This document shows, piece by piece, positions 49,263-63,153 of a stretch of DNA of 64,000 nt (positions are counted from its first letter, which is position 1; every line of letters starts with the position of its first letter). Source of the DNA: Dyella dinghuensis. GTDB taxonomy: Bacteria > Pseudomonadota > Gammaproteobacteria > Xanthomonadales > Rhodanobacteraceae. The notes under the pieces were generated by a model, which was given only the letters and a program-made list of their open reading frames with translations, was not told where the DNA came from and made no database searches. The stretch is taken from assembly GCF_003977615.1 (NCBI RefSeq), contig NZ_RYZR01000008.1:124001-188000 (forward strand), read 5' to 3'. The position numbers and the translations under genes were made by a program.

Positions 49263-50492
49263 TTATCCGAAGAACCAGTAACACACGGCGATCGATGCGA
49301 TAACCCCCGCAAGATCGGCCAGTAGTGCACATCCAACTGTATGTCGTACTCGCTGTATGCCCACCGCGCCGAAATACACCGCGACCACATAAAACGTAGT
49401 CTCCGTACTTCCTTGCACCGTGGCCGCGACAAGCGCCGGAAAGCTGTCGACGCCCGAATGATGCATCGTTTCGATCAGCATCGCGCGTGAAGCGCTTCCG
49501 GAAAATGGCTTCACCAGCGCCGTGGGCAACGCATCGACAAATCTCGTATCCAGCCCAGCGTGCAGTGCCAGCCAGCGGATGCCGTCCAGTGCGAAATCAA
49601 GCGCACCTGAAGCGCGCAGCACACCCACCATGCACAACATCGCCACGAGGTACGGCAACAACTCTTTCGATACCTCGAACCCTTGTTTCGCGCCATCGAT
49701 AAAACTTTCAAACAAGGGTACGCGCTTGTAAGCACCCGCACACAGGAAAACGATGATGATGCCGAACAGCGCCAGATTACCGAGCAAGGATGACAACGAA
49801 GCCAAAGCCACCGCACTAAGCGATGCGAGAAAGGCCAAAAACGCTGCCAATATCAGACCACCACCGCCCAACCAGGCCAACACGACCGGATCCCACAGTC
49901 GCAGGCGCTGCATGTACGCCACCGACAAAAGCCCCGTGAGATTGGAAGCAAAGTGCGCAATCAGAATCGGAAGAAAAACCAATGTGGGATCGTGTGCACC
50001 GGCTTGCGCGCGGTACATGAACACCATCACCGGCAATAGGGTGAGCGATGATGCATTGAGCACCAGAAAAAGAATTTGCGCATTGCTGGCCGTGTTGTCG
50101 GAAGGATTCAGCGTTTGCAGTTCGCGCATCGCACGCAAACCAATCGGCGTGGCCGCGTTATCCAGACCCAGCGCGTTCGCAGCGAAATTGAGCGTGATCA
50201 AGCCAATGGCAGGATGACCACGCGGCACTTCCGGCATCAGCCGCGCAAACAGCGGGCCGAGCAGGCGTGCAAGCCCATCGACGAGCCCAGCGCGCTCTGC
50301 GATCACGAGGAACCCCAGCCACAGCGTCAACGTGCCGAACAACATCAGCATGAGCTTGACGGAGAGGTCGGCCATCTCGAACAGCGCGCTTACTATCGCT
50401 GCAAAAACGGTTTCGTCGCCGCCGATCAGCCAGCGCGCCAACGCGGCGACTGCGGCAACAAGGAATAAGCCGAACCACAGGCGGCTCAGCAT
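49263..50492 (-). CDS. SpmA-SpmB fusion, nucleoside-recognition (Gate) membrane protein
   Basis: A 409-residue protein with about ten helices that joins the two Bacillus spore-maturation proteins SpmA (N-half) and SpmB (C-half). The N-half has the family core GFLVIAERAGLVDGLARLLGPLFARLMPEVPRGHPAIGLITLNFAANALGLDNAATPIGLRAMRELQ. The C-half has GAKQGFEVSKELLPYLVAMLCMVGVLRASGALDF, LVKPFSGSASRAMLIETMHHSGVDSF and QGSTETTFYVVAVYFGAVGI. Both are Gate (nucleoside recognition) domains, so transport is likely. The host is Gram-negative, so a spore role is excluded. It lies 24 bases upstream of the mgsA-like gene on the same strand. Confidence 0.85.
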   Translation of the reverse strand: MLSRLWFGLFLVAAVAALARWLIGGDETVFAAIVSALFEMADLSVKLMLMLFGTLTLWLGFLVIAERAGLVDGLARLLGPLFARLMPEVPRGHPAIGLITLNFAANALGLDNAATPIGLRAMRELQTLNPSDNTASNAQILFLVLNASSLTLLPVMVFMYRAQAGAHDPTLVFLPILIAHFASNLTGLLSVAYMQRLRLWDPVVLAWLGGGGLILAAFLAFLASLSAVALASLSSLLGNLALFGIIIVFLCAGAYKRVPLFESFIDGAKQGFEVSKELLPYLVAMLCMVGVLRASGALDFALDGIRWLALHAGLDTRFVDALPTALVKPFSGSASRAMLIETMHHSGVDSFPALVAATVQGSTETTFYVVAVYFGAVGIQRVRHTVGCALLADLAGVIASIAVCYWFFG

Positions 50493-50565
50493 GCGCGTTG
50501 ATTCGGATCGATGCGATAAGGCATACCACCATTCTGAGCGACAACGTCCATCGTCGCCAGACGCT

Positions 50566-50602
50566 ATAAAGAAAACGGCGCGCCGATGGCTCGACGCGCC
50601 GT
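50566..50602 (-). terminator. rho-independent terminator of the first tandem receptor gene
   Basis: ACGGCGCGCCGA (50575-50586) pairs with TCGACGCGCCGT (50591-50602), one mismatch, around TGGC. On the minus strand the tail reads TTTCTTTATA. The stem is closely related to that at 53801-53830, as expected if the terminator was duplicated with the gene. Confidence 0.75.
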
Positions 50603-50628
50603 ATTTTCCGCATGCATGGAAAGGAAGC

Positions 50629-53451
50629 TTAGAACTTCACCTTCACGCCTATGTTCCAGAAGCGGCCGACAATACCGGCGTAATCGTAGGTCGGGTTGTA
50701 GAGGTTCGCTGCATAGTTCAACGGATCGATCGGTGGCTTGCGGTCGGTAACGTTATCGACCGAAGCCGTCACTGTGATGTGATCGTTGATCTTGTAGCTG
50801 CCGACGAGATTGCCGTAGGTGAACGAGGCCATGGTGCAGTTGCTCGCCAGCGGGCCACCATCAGCACCCAGAGCGTCGAAGCACGCCGTGGTACCCGTGA
50901 CGTCTTCAGCCGACTCGTACTCCTTGCTGGTGAAGTACACGGTGGCAGTCACACTAAGCGGACCGTACTCGATGGTGTTCGCCCAGTTGCCGCGTGTGCG
51001 AGGCGTACCGGCACCCGAGGACAGGTTGTACGGACCCTGCGTACCGACGTAGCTCTGGATCTCGCCAGCGACGTCTTCCTTCCACTGGAAGATCTGCGTG
51101 CCTTGCATTTCGCTGATGTATTTGATGCCATTGCTGAACTCGAAGTGCGCCTGCAAGTCCAGATCCAGACCCGTCGTCTTCAGCCAGTTGCCGTTGATGT
51201 AATCGGCGCCCACGAAAACCGGGCGCGCCGGAGCGGTCGGATGCAACGGATCAGGCGTATCGAACACCATCGTATAGCCCGGCAATACCGTGCCGGTGTT
51301 GTAGTAGTTCAACAACGCAACGCCCGGATCAGCCGGTACGATCACATTGCTCTTGCGGATGTTGTAGTAATCCAGCGAGGCATTCAGCCAGCTGGTCGGC
51401 TGCACCACCACACCGAAGGTGAAGCTCTGCGATTTCTCCGGCTTCAGGTTCGGGTTACCCGAGTTGCCTTCTTCCAGGGCATACGGCACGGTCACGTAGT
51501 TGTCGTAGCCGTGTGCTGCAAGGTACGCCGGCGGCGCGCCCTGAGCTTCCACCGAACCATTGACGAAGCCTGCGCTGTAGCTGCCTGCGCTTTCACCGAA
51601 CTGCGGAGCGCGGAAGCCCTTCGAGTAGGTGCCACGCAGCGCCAGCCAATCGAACGGTTTCCACTTCAGGCCGGCCTTCGGCGAGAAGTCGTTGCCGATA
51701 TTCGGGTAATGGTCGAAGCGGCCGGAAACGTCGGCTTCCAGGCTTTCCAGCAGCGGTGCGTCGAATTCGCCGTAGATACCGCTGACGTTGCGGTTACCGG
51801 TGATGAACGTCGAGCCCAGACCCTGATAGATACCACCCGGATTGAGCGGCTGTTCCGACTGGTTTTCATGACGGAACTGCACGCCACCGGCGAAGCCGGA
51901 GGTGCCGCCCGGCAGGTCGAACAGTTCGCGGTTGACGGTGAAGTCAAACACGTCCATGTCCGAGGTGTCGGTCACGCGGTAGGTCGGTGCCACCAGATTA
52001 CGCACCGCCTGGCTGTTCGACGACGGATCGACGAAGTTGTACGAACCGTTGGCGATGGCGGTCAACAATCCTTCGTAACTGATCAAACCCGCGTTCGTGT
52101 AGTCGAGCGAGTTGTGATTGCCCACCACCGACGCTTCGTAGTTCCACTCGCCCCAGGTGCCCTGCAAATCGAGCACGCCGCGAATATTGTGATTGTCGGT
52201 CGAGGTAAAGGTCGGAATATCGCCGAATGCGTAGTTGATCAGCGCGTACTGGCCAGGGTACGGATTCGACGGATTGCCAGGCGGCAGTTCGATCGTGTCG
52301 GTGTTGTTCGGCACGCTGCTCTGAATCTGCGACGGCTGACCATTGGCGATCAATTTGCTTTCGTAGTAACTCAACGAGGCATAGGCCTTGGTCGTGTCGT
52401 TGAACTTGAACGTATAACGACCATAGAGGCCACCGCGGTTCGTGTACTGCTGGGCATAGCCGAATTTGTTGGCTTGGTCCTGCGCGCAATAGGTACCCGT
52501 GTTCGGCCCCGTTCCGGGAACCGTTTCAAGTTGGGTACCGTCCGTGCAAGGACCCAGCGGTTGGAAACCACCTGTCGCCAGACCACCCGGTGTGGTTCCA
52601 GCCGGCGCCACCGAGCCAACCGTGGAGCCGTTGGTGTTGTTCGGGTTGCCGTTACGCAGATCAGGGCCGCCGATGCCGGTGAAGTTCGAGCTGTTGAATG
52701 GATAGCTGCGATCGCTTAAGGGGATCGCCTGATCCTGCTCCCATTCGGCACTGAAGTAGGCGTTGTAGTGATCTGTATCCAGATCGCCGAGACCGGCCAG
52801 CAAGGTCGCCTTCTTGGTGAAGCCGCCGCCGTGCTGCGAATCGCCAACGTCGGCGCTGCCCTCAACGCCCTGGTAGCTCGACTTCAGAATGATGTTGACC
52901 ACGCCTGCGATCGCGTCGGAGCCGTAGATCGAGGAGGCGCCGTCCTTCAGGACTTCGATGCGCTCAACAGCCGCCAACGGAAGGCTCTGCAAGTCGACGA
53001 ACGAACGGATACCGTCGTCCACCAGCGGGTAGCTGGCTGCACGTTTGCCATCGATCAGCACCAGCGTGGAATTCACGGTCAGGCCGCGCAGCGCGACGCC
53101 CGCCGAACCCACGGCGAAGCCGGCGGTGAATGAGGGAGGAATCGTGCCGCTGTTGTCAGCGGAAACGGCACGTACGACGTCGGAGACAGTGGTGAAGCCC
53201 GAACGTGCGATGTCCTGGGCGGTAATCACGGTCACCGGCGAGGGCGTTTCCGTGTCAACGCGCGGCAGCGCAGAACCCGTCACCGTGATGGTCTGCAGCT
53301 GTTTGGCGTTGCCGGAAGCTGGAGCAGTTTGCTGAGTCGTCGACTGCTGATCCTGGGGACTGGTAGCCGGGGCAGTCTGGGCGAAGGTGGCTCCGTAGAC
53401 GGGGGCCAACAACAACCCCGCCAACGAGAGCGCAAGCTTATTACGTTTCAT
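50629..53451 (-). CDS. TonB-dependent receptor, tandem copy 1
   Basis: A 940-residue outer-membrane receptor. The signal peptide MKRNKLALSLAGLLLAPVYG (to about residue 25) is followed by a Gln/Thr-rich linker, a TonB-box-like QTITVTG and the plug (SPVTVITAQDIARSGFTTVSDVVR, GLTVNSTLVLIDGKRAASYPL, LPLAAVERIEVLKDGASSIYGSDAIAGVVNII). A barrel with long extracellular loops follows, including WLALRGTYSKGFRAPQFGE, and the end is FWNIGVKVKF with the terminal Phe. The GGAGGGG ribosome-binding site fixes the start at 53451. It is almost identical to the next gene upstream (copy 2). It belongs to the Xanthomonadales siderophore/nutrient receptor class without visible ligand specificity. Confidence 0.93.
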   Translation of the reverse strand: MKRNKLALSLAGLLLAPVYGATFAQTAPATSPQDQQSTTQQTAPASGNAKQLQTITVTGSALPRVDTETPSPVTVITAQDIARSGFTTVSDVVRAVSADNSGTIPPSFTAGFAVGSAGVALRGLTVNSTLVLIDGKRAASYPLVDDGIRSFVDLQSLPLAAVERIEVLKDGASSIYGSDAIAGVVNIILKSSYQGVEGSADVGDSQHGGGFTKKATLLAGLGDLDTDHYNAYFSAEWEQDQAIPLSDRSYPFNSSNFTGIGGPDLRNGNPNNTNGSTVGSVAPAGTTPGGLATGGFQPLGPCTDGTQLETVPGTGPNTGTYCAQDQANKFGYAQQYTNRGGLYGRYTFKFNDTTKAYASLSYYESKLIANGQPSQIQSSVPNNTDTIELPPGNPSNPYPGQYALINYAFGDIPTFTSTDNHNIRGVLDLQGTWGEWNYEASVVGNHNSLDYTNAGLISYEGLLTAIANGSYNFVDPSSNSQAVRNLVAPTYRVTDTSDMDVFDFTVNRELFDLPGGTSGFAGGVQFRHENQSEQPLNPGGIYQGLGSTFITGNRNVSGIYGEFDAPLLESLEADVSGRFDHYPNIGNDFSPKAGLKWKPFDWLALRGTYSKGFRAPQFGESAGSYSAGFVNGSVEAQGAPPAYLAAHGYDNYVTVPYALEEGNSGNPNLKPEKSQSFTFGVVVQPTSWLNASLDYYNIRKSNVIVPADPGVALLNYYNTGTVLPGYTMVFDTPDPLHPTAPARPVFVGADYINGNWLKTTGLDLDLQAHFEFSNGIKYISEMQGTQIFQWKEDVAGEIQSYVGTQGPYNLSSGAGTPRTRGNWANTIEYGPLSVTATVYFTSKEYESAEDVTGTTACFDALGADGGPLASNCTMASFTYGNLVGSYKINDHITVTASVDNVTDRKPPIDPLNYAANLYNPTYDYAGIVGRFWNIGVKVKF

Positions 53452-53800
53452 TTGGAACCCCTCCAAGGTGTGACCGCTTTAAGGTGTAACCGCTTGTGAG
53501 TTGCCCATTCGATCCGCTGGATAGAGAAACCGGATCCCTCCCGATCCGTATTTGGCATCTAACACATTACCAAGCCATATACAAGCAATTAACATTACGC
53601 ACGTTGTTGCGGCTAGCGCAAGAGCAGACGATTGCTTGTAATCTATTGTTCTATCAGTCCTTTTTTCCTTACGAAGATGTAAATCGCAAATTTTTATGAA
53701 AACGATTTCATAGCAAACGGCGACGCATTTGTTATGCCCTTACTGGGGGAATCGCGCCCGTTTGATGAGTGATTTTTGTAAAGCGATACCGCAAAAAGAA
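53452..53800. other. promoter-bearing intergenic region between the tandem receptors
   Basis: About 350 bases without a gene, clearly richer in A and T than the rest of the window, especially 53560-53720. It should hold the promoter of copy 1 (minus strand). On that strand a TTGCTTGTATATGG stretch followed by GGTAATGTG lies near 53560-53590, a plausible but unproven promoter. A LacI-type palindrome lies at 53696-53711. Confidence 0.5.
53696..53711. promoter_or_regulatory. LacI-family-type operator candidate
   Basis: ATGAAAACGATTTCAT is a 16-base palindrome with one mismatched pair and a central CG, the hallmark of LacI/GalR-family operators (AAACG and CGTTT half-sites). It lies about 245 bases upstream of the copy 1 start. 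Such sites control sugar-related TonB receptors in Xanthomonads and Caulobacter. No LacI-type regulator gene is nearby. Confidence 0.45.
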
Positions 53801-53830
53801 CGCGGCGCGTCGATTGCTCGACGCGCCGCG
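53790..53830 (-). terminator. rho-independent terminator of the second tandem receptor gene
   Basis: CGCGGCGCGTCGA (53801-53813) pairs perfectly with TCGACGCGCCGCG (53818-53830) around TTGC. On the minus strand it is followed by TTCTTTTTGC. It lies 80 bases after the stop of copy 2. Confidence 0.82.
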
Positions 53831-53910
53831 CTTGTACAACAGATAGGTTCTATATCGTCTTTGACGGGTCGCCCGCCGCGATGCTCGCGACGGGCGAACA
53901 TCGCCGAAGC

Positions 53911-56721
53911 TTAGAACTTGACCTTCACGCCCAGGTTCCACATACGGCCGACGATACCGGCGTAATCGTAGGTCGGGTTGTAGAGGTTGGCCGCGTAGTT
54001 CAGCGGGTCGATCGGCGGCTTGCGATCCGTCACGTTGTCGATGGAGCCCGTCAGCGTGATGTGATCGTTCAACTTGTACGTTGCCACCAGGTTGCCGTAG
54101 GTGAACGACGCCATGGTGCAGTTGTTGGCCAGCGGACCACCGTCGGCACCCAGGGTGTCGAAGCAAGCCGTGGTACCCGTGACGTCCTCAGCCGATTCAT
54201 ACTCCTTGCTGGTGAAGTACACGGTGCCCGTCAAGCTGAACGGACCGTACTCGATGGTGTTCGCCCAGTTGCCGCGCGTGCGAGGCGTACCGGCACCCGA
54301 AGACAGGTTGTACGGACCCTGCGTACCGACGTAGCTCTGCACCTGGCCCGCGACGTCTTCCTTCCACTGGAAGATCTGCGTGCCCTGCATTTCGCTGATG
54401 TACTTGATGCCGTTGCTGAACTCGAAGTGTGCCTGCAAGTCCAGATCCAGGCCCGTCGTCTTCAGCCAGTTGCCGTTGATGTAGTCGGCGCCCACGAAGA
54501 CCGGACGCGCCGGAGCGGTCGGATGCGACGGATCGGGTGCGTCGAACTGCATCGTGTAGCCCGGCAACACCGTGCCGTTCTCGTAGTAGTTCAACAACGC
54601 CACGCCCGGGTCAGCCGGCACGATCACGTTGGTCTTCTTGATGTTGTAGTAGTCCAGCGAGGCATTCAGCCAGCTGGTCGGCTGCACCACCACACCGAAG
54701 GTGAAGCTGCTCGACTTCTCCGGCTTCAGGTTCGGGTTACCCGAGTTGCCTTCTTCCAGGGCGTACGGCACGGTCACGTAATTGTCGTAGCCGTGTGCAG
54801 CGAGGTACGACGCCGGTGCACCTTGCGCCTGCACCGAGCCGTTGACGAAGCCAGCGCTGTAGCTGCCTGCGCTTTCACCGAACTGCGGAGCGCGGAAGCC
54901 CTTCGAGTAGGTGCCACGCACGGCCAGCCAATCGGTGGGCTTCCACTTCAGGCCGACCTTCGGCGAGAAGTCGTTACCAACGGACGGGTAATGGTCGAAG
55001 CGGCCGGAAACGTCGGCTTCCAGGCTTTCGAGCAGCGGTGCGTCGAATTCGCCGTAGATACCGCTGACGTTGCGGTTACCGGTGATGAACGTCGAACCCA
55101 GACCCTGGTAGATACCGCCCGGATTGAGCGGCTGTTCCGACTGGTTTTCATGACGGAACTGCACGCCACCGGCGAAACCGGAGGTGCCGCCCGGCAGATC
55201 GAACAGTTCGCGGTTGACGGTGAAGTCAAACACGTCCATGTCCGAGGTGTCGGTCACGCGGTAGGTCGGCGACACCAGGTTGCGGACAGCCTGGCTGTTC
55301 GACGCCGGATTGACGAAGTTGTACGAACCGTTCGCGATCGCGGTCAGCAGACCCTGGTAGCTGAGGAAGCCAGCGTTCGTGTAGTCGAGCGAGTTGTGGT
55401 TGCCCACCACCGATGCTTCGTAGTTCCACTCACCCCAGGTGCCCTGCAAATCGAGCACGGCGCGGATGCTGTGGTTGTCGGTGCTCGTCTGCTGCGGAAT
55501 GTCGCTGAACAGGTAGTTGATCAGCGCGTACTGACCCGGGAACGGGTTGGACGGATTACCGGGCGGCAGTTCGATCGTGTCGGTGTTGTTCGGCACGCTG
55601 TTCTGGATCTGTGCCGGCGTACCGTTGGCGATCAGCTTGCTTTCGAAATAATCCAACGACGCATAAGCCTTGGTCGTGTCGCTGAACTTGAACGTGTAGC
55701 GGCCGTAGAAACCACCGCGGTTCGTGTACTGCTGAGCATAGCCGTACTGATTGACCGTGTTCTGCGCGCAGTAGGTGCCCGTGTTCGGACCCGTGCCCGG
55801 AACCGTCTGAAGCGAGGTACCGCCCGTGCACGGACCCAGCGGCTGGAAGCCGCCCGTGGCCGCACCACCTGCCGTCGCACCAGCCGGTGCCACCGTGCCA
55901 ACAGAGGAACCGTTGGTGTTCAGCGGATTACCGACGCGAAGATCCGGGCCGCCGATACCGGTCAGGTTATCGCTGTTGAAGGGATAGCTACGGTCCTTGA
56001 GCGGGATCGCCTGATCCTGTTCCCATTCCGCGCTGAAGTAAGCGTTGTAGTGATCCGTATCCAGATCACCAATACCGGCCAGCAAGGTCGCCTTCTTGGT
56101 GAAGCCGCCGCCGTGCTGCGTATCGCCGATATCGGCGCTGCCTTCCACACCTTGGAAGCTGGACTTCAGAATGATGTTGACCACGCCCGCGATCGCGTCG
56201 GAGCCGTAGATCGAGGAGGCACCGTCCTTCAGGACTTCGATGCGCTCAACAGCCGCCAGCGGAAGGCTCTGCAAGTCGACGAACGAACGGATACCGTCGT
56301 CCACCAGCGGGTAGCTTGCTACGCGCTTGCCATCGACCAGCACCAGCGTGGAGTTGACGGTCAGGCCGCGCAGCGCGACGCCCGACGAACCCACGGCGAA
56401 GCCGGCGGTGAATGAGGGAGGAATCGTACCGCTGTTATCCGCGGAGATGGAGCGCACCACGTCGGAAACAGTGGTGAAACCCGAACGTGCAATGTCCTGG
56501 GCAGTGATCACGGTCACCGGGGAGGGTGTTTCCGTGTCAACGCGCGGCAGTGCAGAACCCGTCACGGTGATGGTCTGCAATTGCTTGGCGTTGCCCTGGG
56601 TCGGAGCAGCCTGCTGAGTCTGGTCCTGCGAGGTTGCGGGGGCGGTTTGTGCAAAAGTCGCGCCAGCAATAGGAGCCAGCAGCAAACCCGCCAATGAAAG
56701 CGCAAGCTTGTTACGTGTCAT
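53911..56721 (-). CDS. TonB-dependent receptor, tandem copy 2
   Basis: A 936-residue outer-membrane receptor with the same architecture as copy 1: signal peptide MTRNKLALSLAGLLLAPIAG, QTITVTG box, plug with VITAQDIARSGFTTVSDVVR and VERIEVLKDGASSIYGSDAIAGVVNII, barrel with SKGFRAPQFGE, and end MWNLGVKVKF. By eye most residues match copy 1, including a long run around GTSGFAGGVQFRHENQ and NVSGIYGEFDAPLLESLEADVSGRFDHYP. Differences gather in the N-terminal linker and in surface loops. The start at 56721 follows GGAGGG. Its own AT-rich leader suggests separate transcription. Confidence 0.93.
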   Translation of the reverse strand: MTRNKLALSLAGLLLAPIAGATFAQTAPATSQDQTQQAAPTQGNAKQLQTITVTGSALPRVDTETPSPVTVITAQDIARSGFTTVSDVVRSISADNSGTIPPSFTAGFAVGSSGVALRGLTVNSTLVLVDGKRVASYPLVDDGIRSFVDLQSLPLAAVERIEVLKDGASSIYGSDAIAGVVNIILKSSFQGVEGSADIGDTQHGGGFTKKATLLAGIGDLDTDHYNAYFSAEWEQDQAIPLKDRSYPFNSDNLTGIGGPDLRVGNPLNTNGSSVGTVAPAGATAGGAATGGFQPLGPCTGGTSLQTVPGTGPNTGTYCAQNTVNQYGYAQQYTNRGGFYGRYTFKFSDTTKAYASLDYFESKLIANGTPAQIQNSVPNNTDTIELPPGNPSNPFPGQYALINYLFSDIPQQTSTDNHSIRAVLDLQGTWGEWNYEASVVGNHNSLDYTNAGFLSYQGLLTAIANGSYNFVNPASNSQAVRNLVSPTYRVTDTSDMDVFDFTVNRELFDLPGGTSGFAGGVQFRHENQSEQPLNPGGIYQGLGSTFITGNRNVSGIYGEFDAPLLESLEADVSGRFDHYPSVGNDFSPKVGLKWKPTDWLAVRGTYSKGFRAPQFGESAGSYSAGFVNGSVQAQGAPASYLAAHGYDNYVTVPYALEEGNSGNPNLKPEKSSSFTFGVVVQPTSWLNASLDYYNIKKTNVIVPADPGVALLNYYENGTVLPGYTMQFDAPDPSHPTAPARPVFVGADYINGNWLKTTGLDLDLQAHFEFSNGIKYISEMQGTQIFQWKEDVAGQVQSYVGTQGPYNLSSGAGTPRTRGNWANTIEYGPFSLTGTVYFTSKEYESAEDVTGTTACFDTLGADGGPLANNCTMASFTYGNLVATYKLNDHITLTGSIDNVTDRKPPIDPLNYAANLYNPTYDYAGIVGRMWNLGVKVKF

Positions 56722-56932
56722 TTCTAAATACCCTCCAAGGTACAACTGATTGTGATCGCCCAACTAGATATTCGGTACTTGAGTGGGGAGTTGGACGTGT
56801 GAGGCCACCTCCGAAGTCTTCCACACCCCGAAGGTTTGATACAAGTCCTTAACAAGGCGCAATTTATTACGAAGCGTTCCCGTAAGGTTCTTCTTGATTA
56901 TTTACGATATATGTAATTGTTTTTTTTGGATT

Positions 56933-56968
56933 TTATAGAGAGAAGCCGACAACACTAGTGTTACCGGC
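56933..56968 (-). terminator. probable terminator of gltB-gltD
   Basis: On the minus strand GCCGGTAACAC and GTGTTGTCGGC (56945-56968 overall) form a stem with two G-U pairs around a CTAG-centred loop, followed by TTCTCTCTATA. The inner 12 bases AACACTAGTGTT are a perfect palindrome. It lies 44 bases after the gltD stop. The T-tract is weak, so an operator for the receptor gene is an alternative. Confidence 0.5.
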
Positions 56969-57011
56969 GCATTACCGATTCGCAAATTCTAGCGGTTAAT
57001 GTGAGGTGCGC

Positions 57012-62881
<5,870 letters not shown>

Positions 62882-62980
62882 GACCAAAACCCTCTTCCGA
62901 TTTTTCGACTCGCTAGGGCGCAAAACGCTTACCGCCGTAAGGCAGTAAGCAGATGCGATAAAGGCGTGCAGCCCGACTTT

Positions 62981-62997
62981 ACGCACATCTTGTGCGT
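62981..62997. promoter_or_regulatory. perfect inverted repeat in the gltB-envC divergent region
   Basis: ACGCACA (62981-62987) is mirrored by TGTGCGT (62991-62997) with TCT between. It lies 100 bases upstream of gltB and 157 upstream of envC in a 272-base divergent promoter region that holds no gene. It could be an operator for gltB; the regulator is unknown. Confidence 0.35.
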
Positions 62998-63141
62998 CGC
63001 GTCAAAGCCTTCTAGACGTCCAAATGAAAAACAAACGCGACCGCATAACAGCGTGCGCTAACAGACCAATTTCTACTCGATGCCTGTGAGGGCGCGCCAC
63101 GGCGCCATTCGGGGCGTCTCGCCGGATGAGTCCAGCTCGGA

Positions 63142-63147
63142 CATAAT
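63142..63147 (+). promoter_or_regulatory. candidate -10 box of envC, leaderless spacing
   Basis: CATAAT at 63142-63147 is followed by CCGCGC and then the ATG at 63154, so the predicted transcription start is the A of the start codon. No ribosome-binding site fits between them. Confidence 0.4.
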
Positions 63148-63153
63148 CCGCGC

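Noticed and set aside
50332-52719. A 795-codon open frame on the plus strand, antisense to receptor copy 1
   Set aside because: It mirrors a strongly supported receptor gene; the product is Arg/Val/His-rich without any fold signature. Long antisense frames are expected opposite GC-rich genes.
53496-53699. 67-codon plus-strand frame between the receptor genes
   Set aside because: It lies in an AT-rich promoter region, has no ribosome-binding site and no recognisable product.
53881-56415. An 844-codon open frame on the plus strand, antisense to receptor copy 2
   Set aside because: Same situation as for copy 1. Its similarity to the frame opposite copy 1 follows from the gene duplication and not from selection on the antisense protein.
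62882-62986. 35-residue upstream extension of GltB
   Set aside because: Glutamate synthase needs only a short propeptide before Cys; the ATG at 62881 has a ribosome-binding site.
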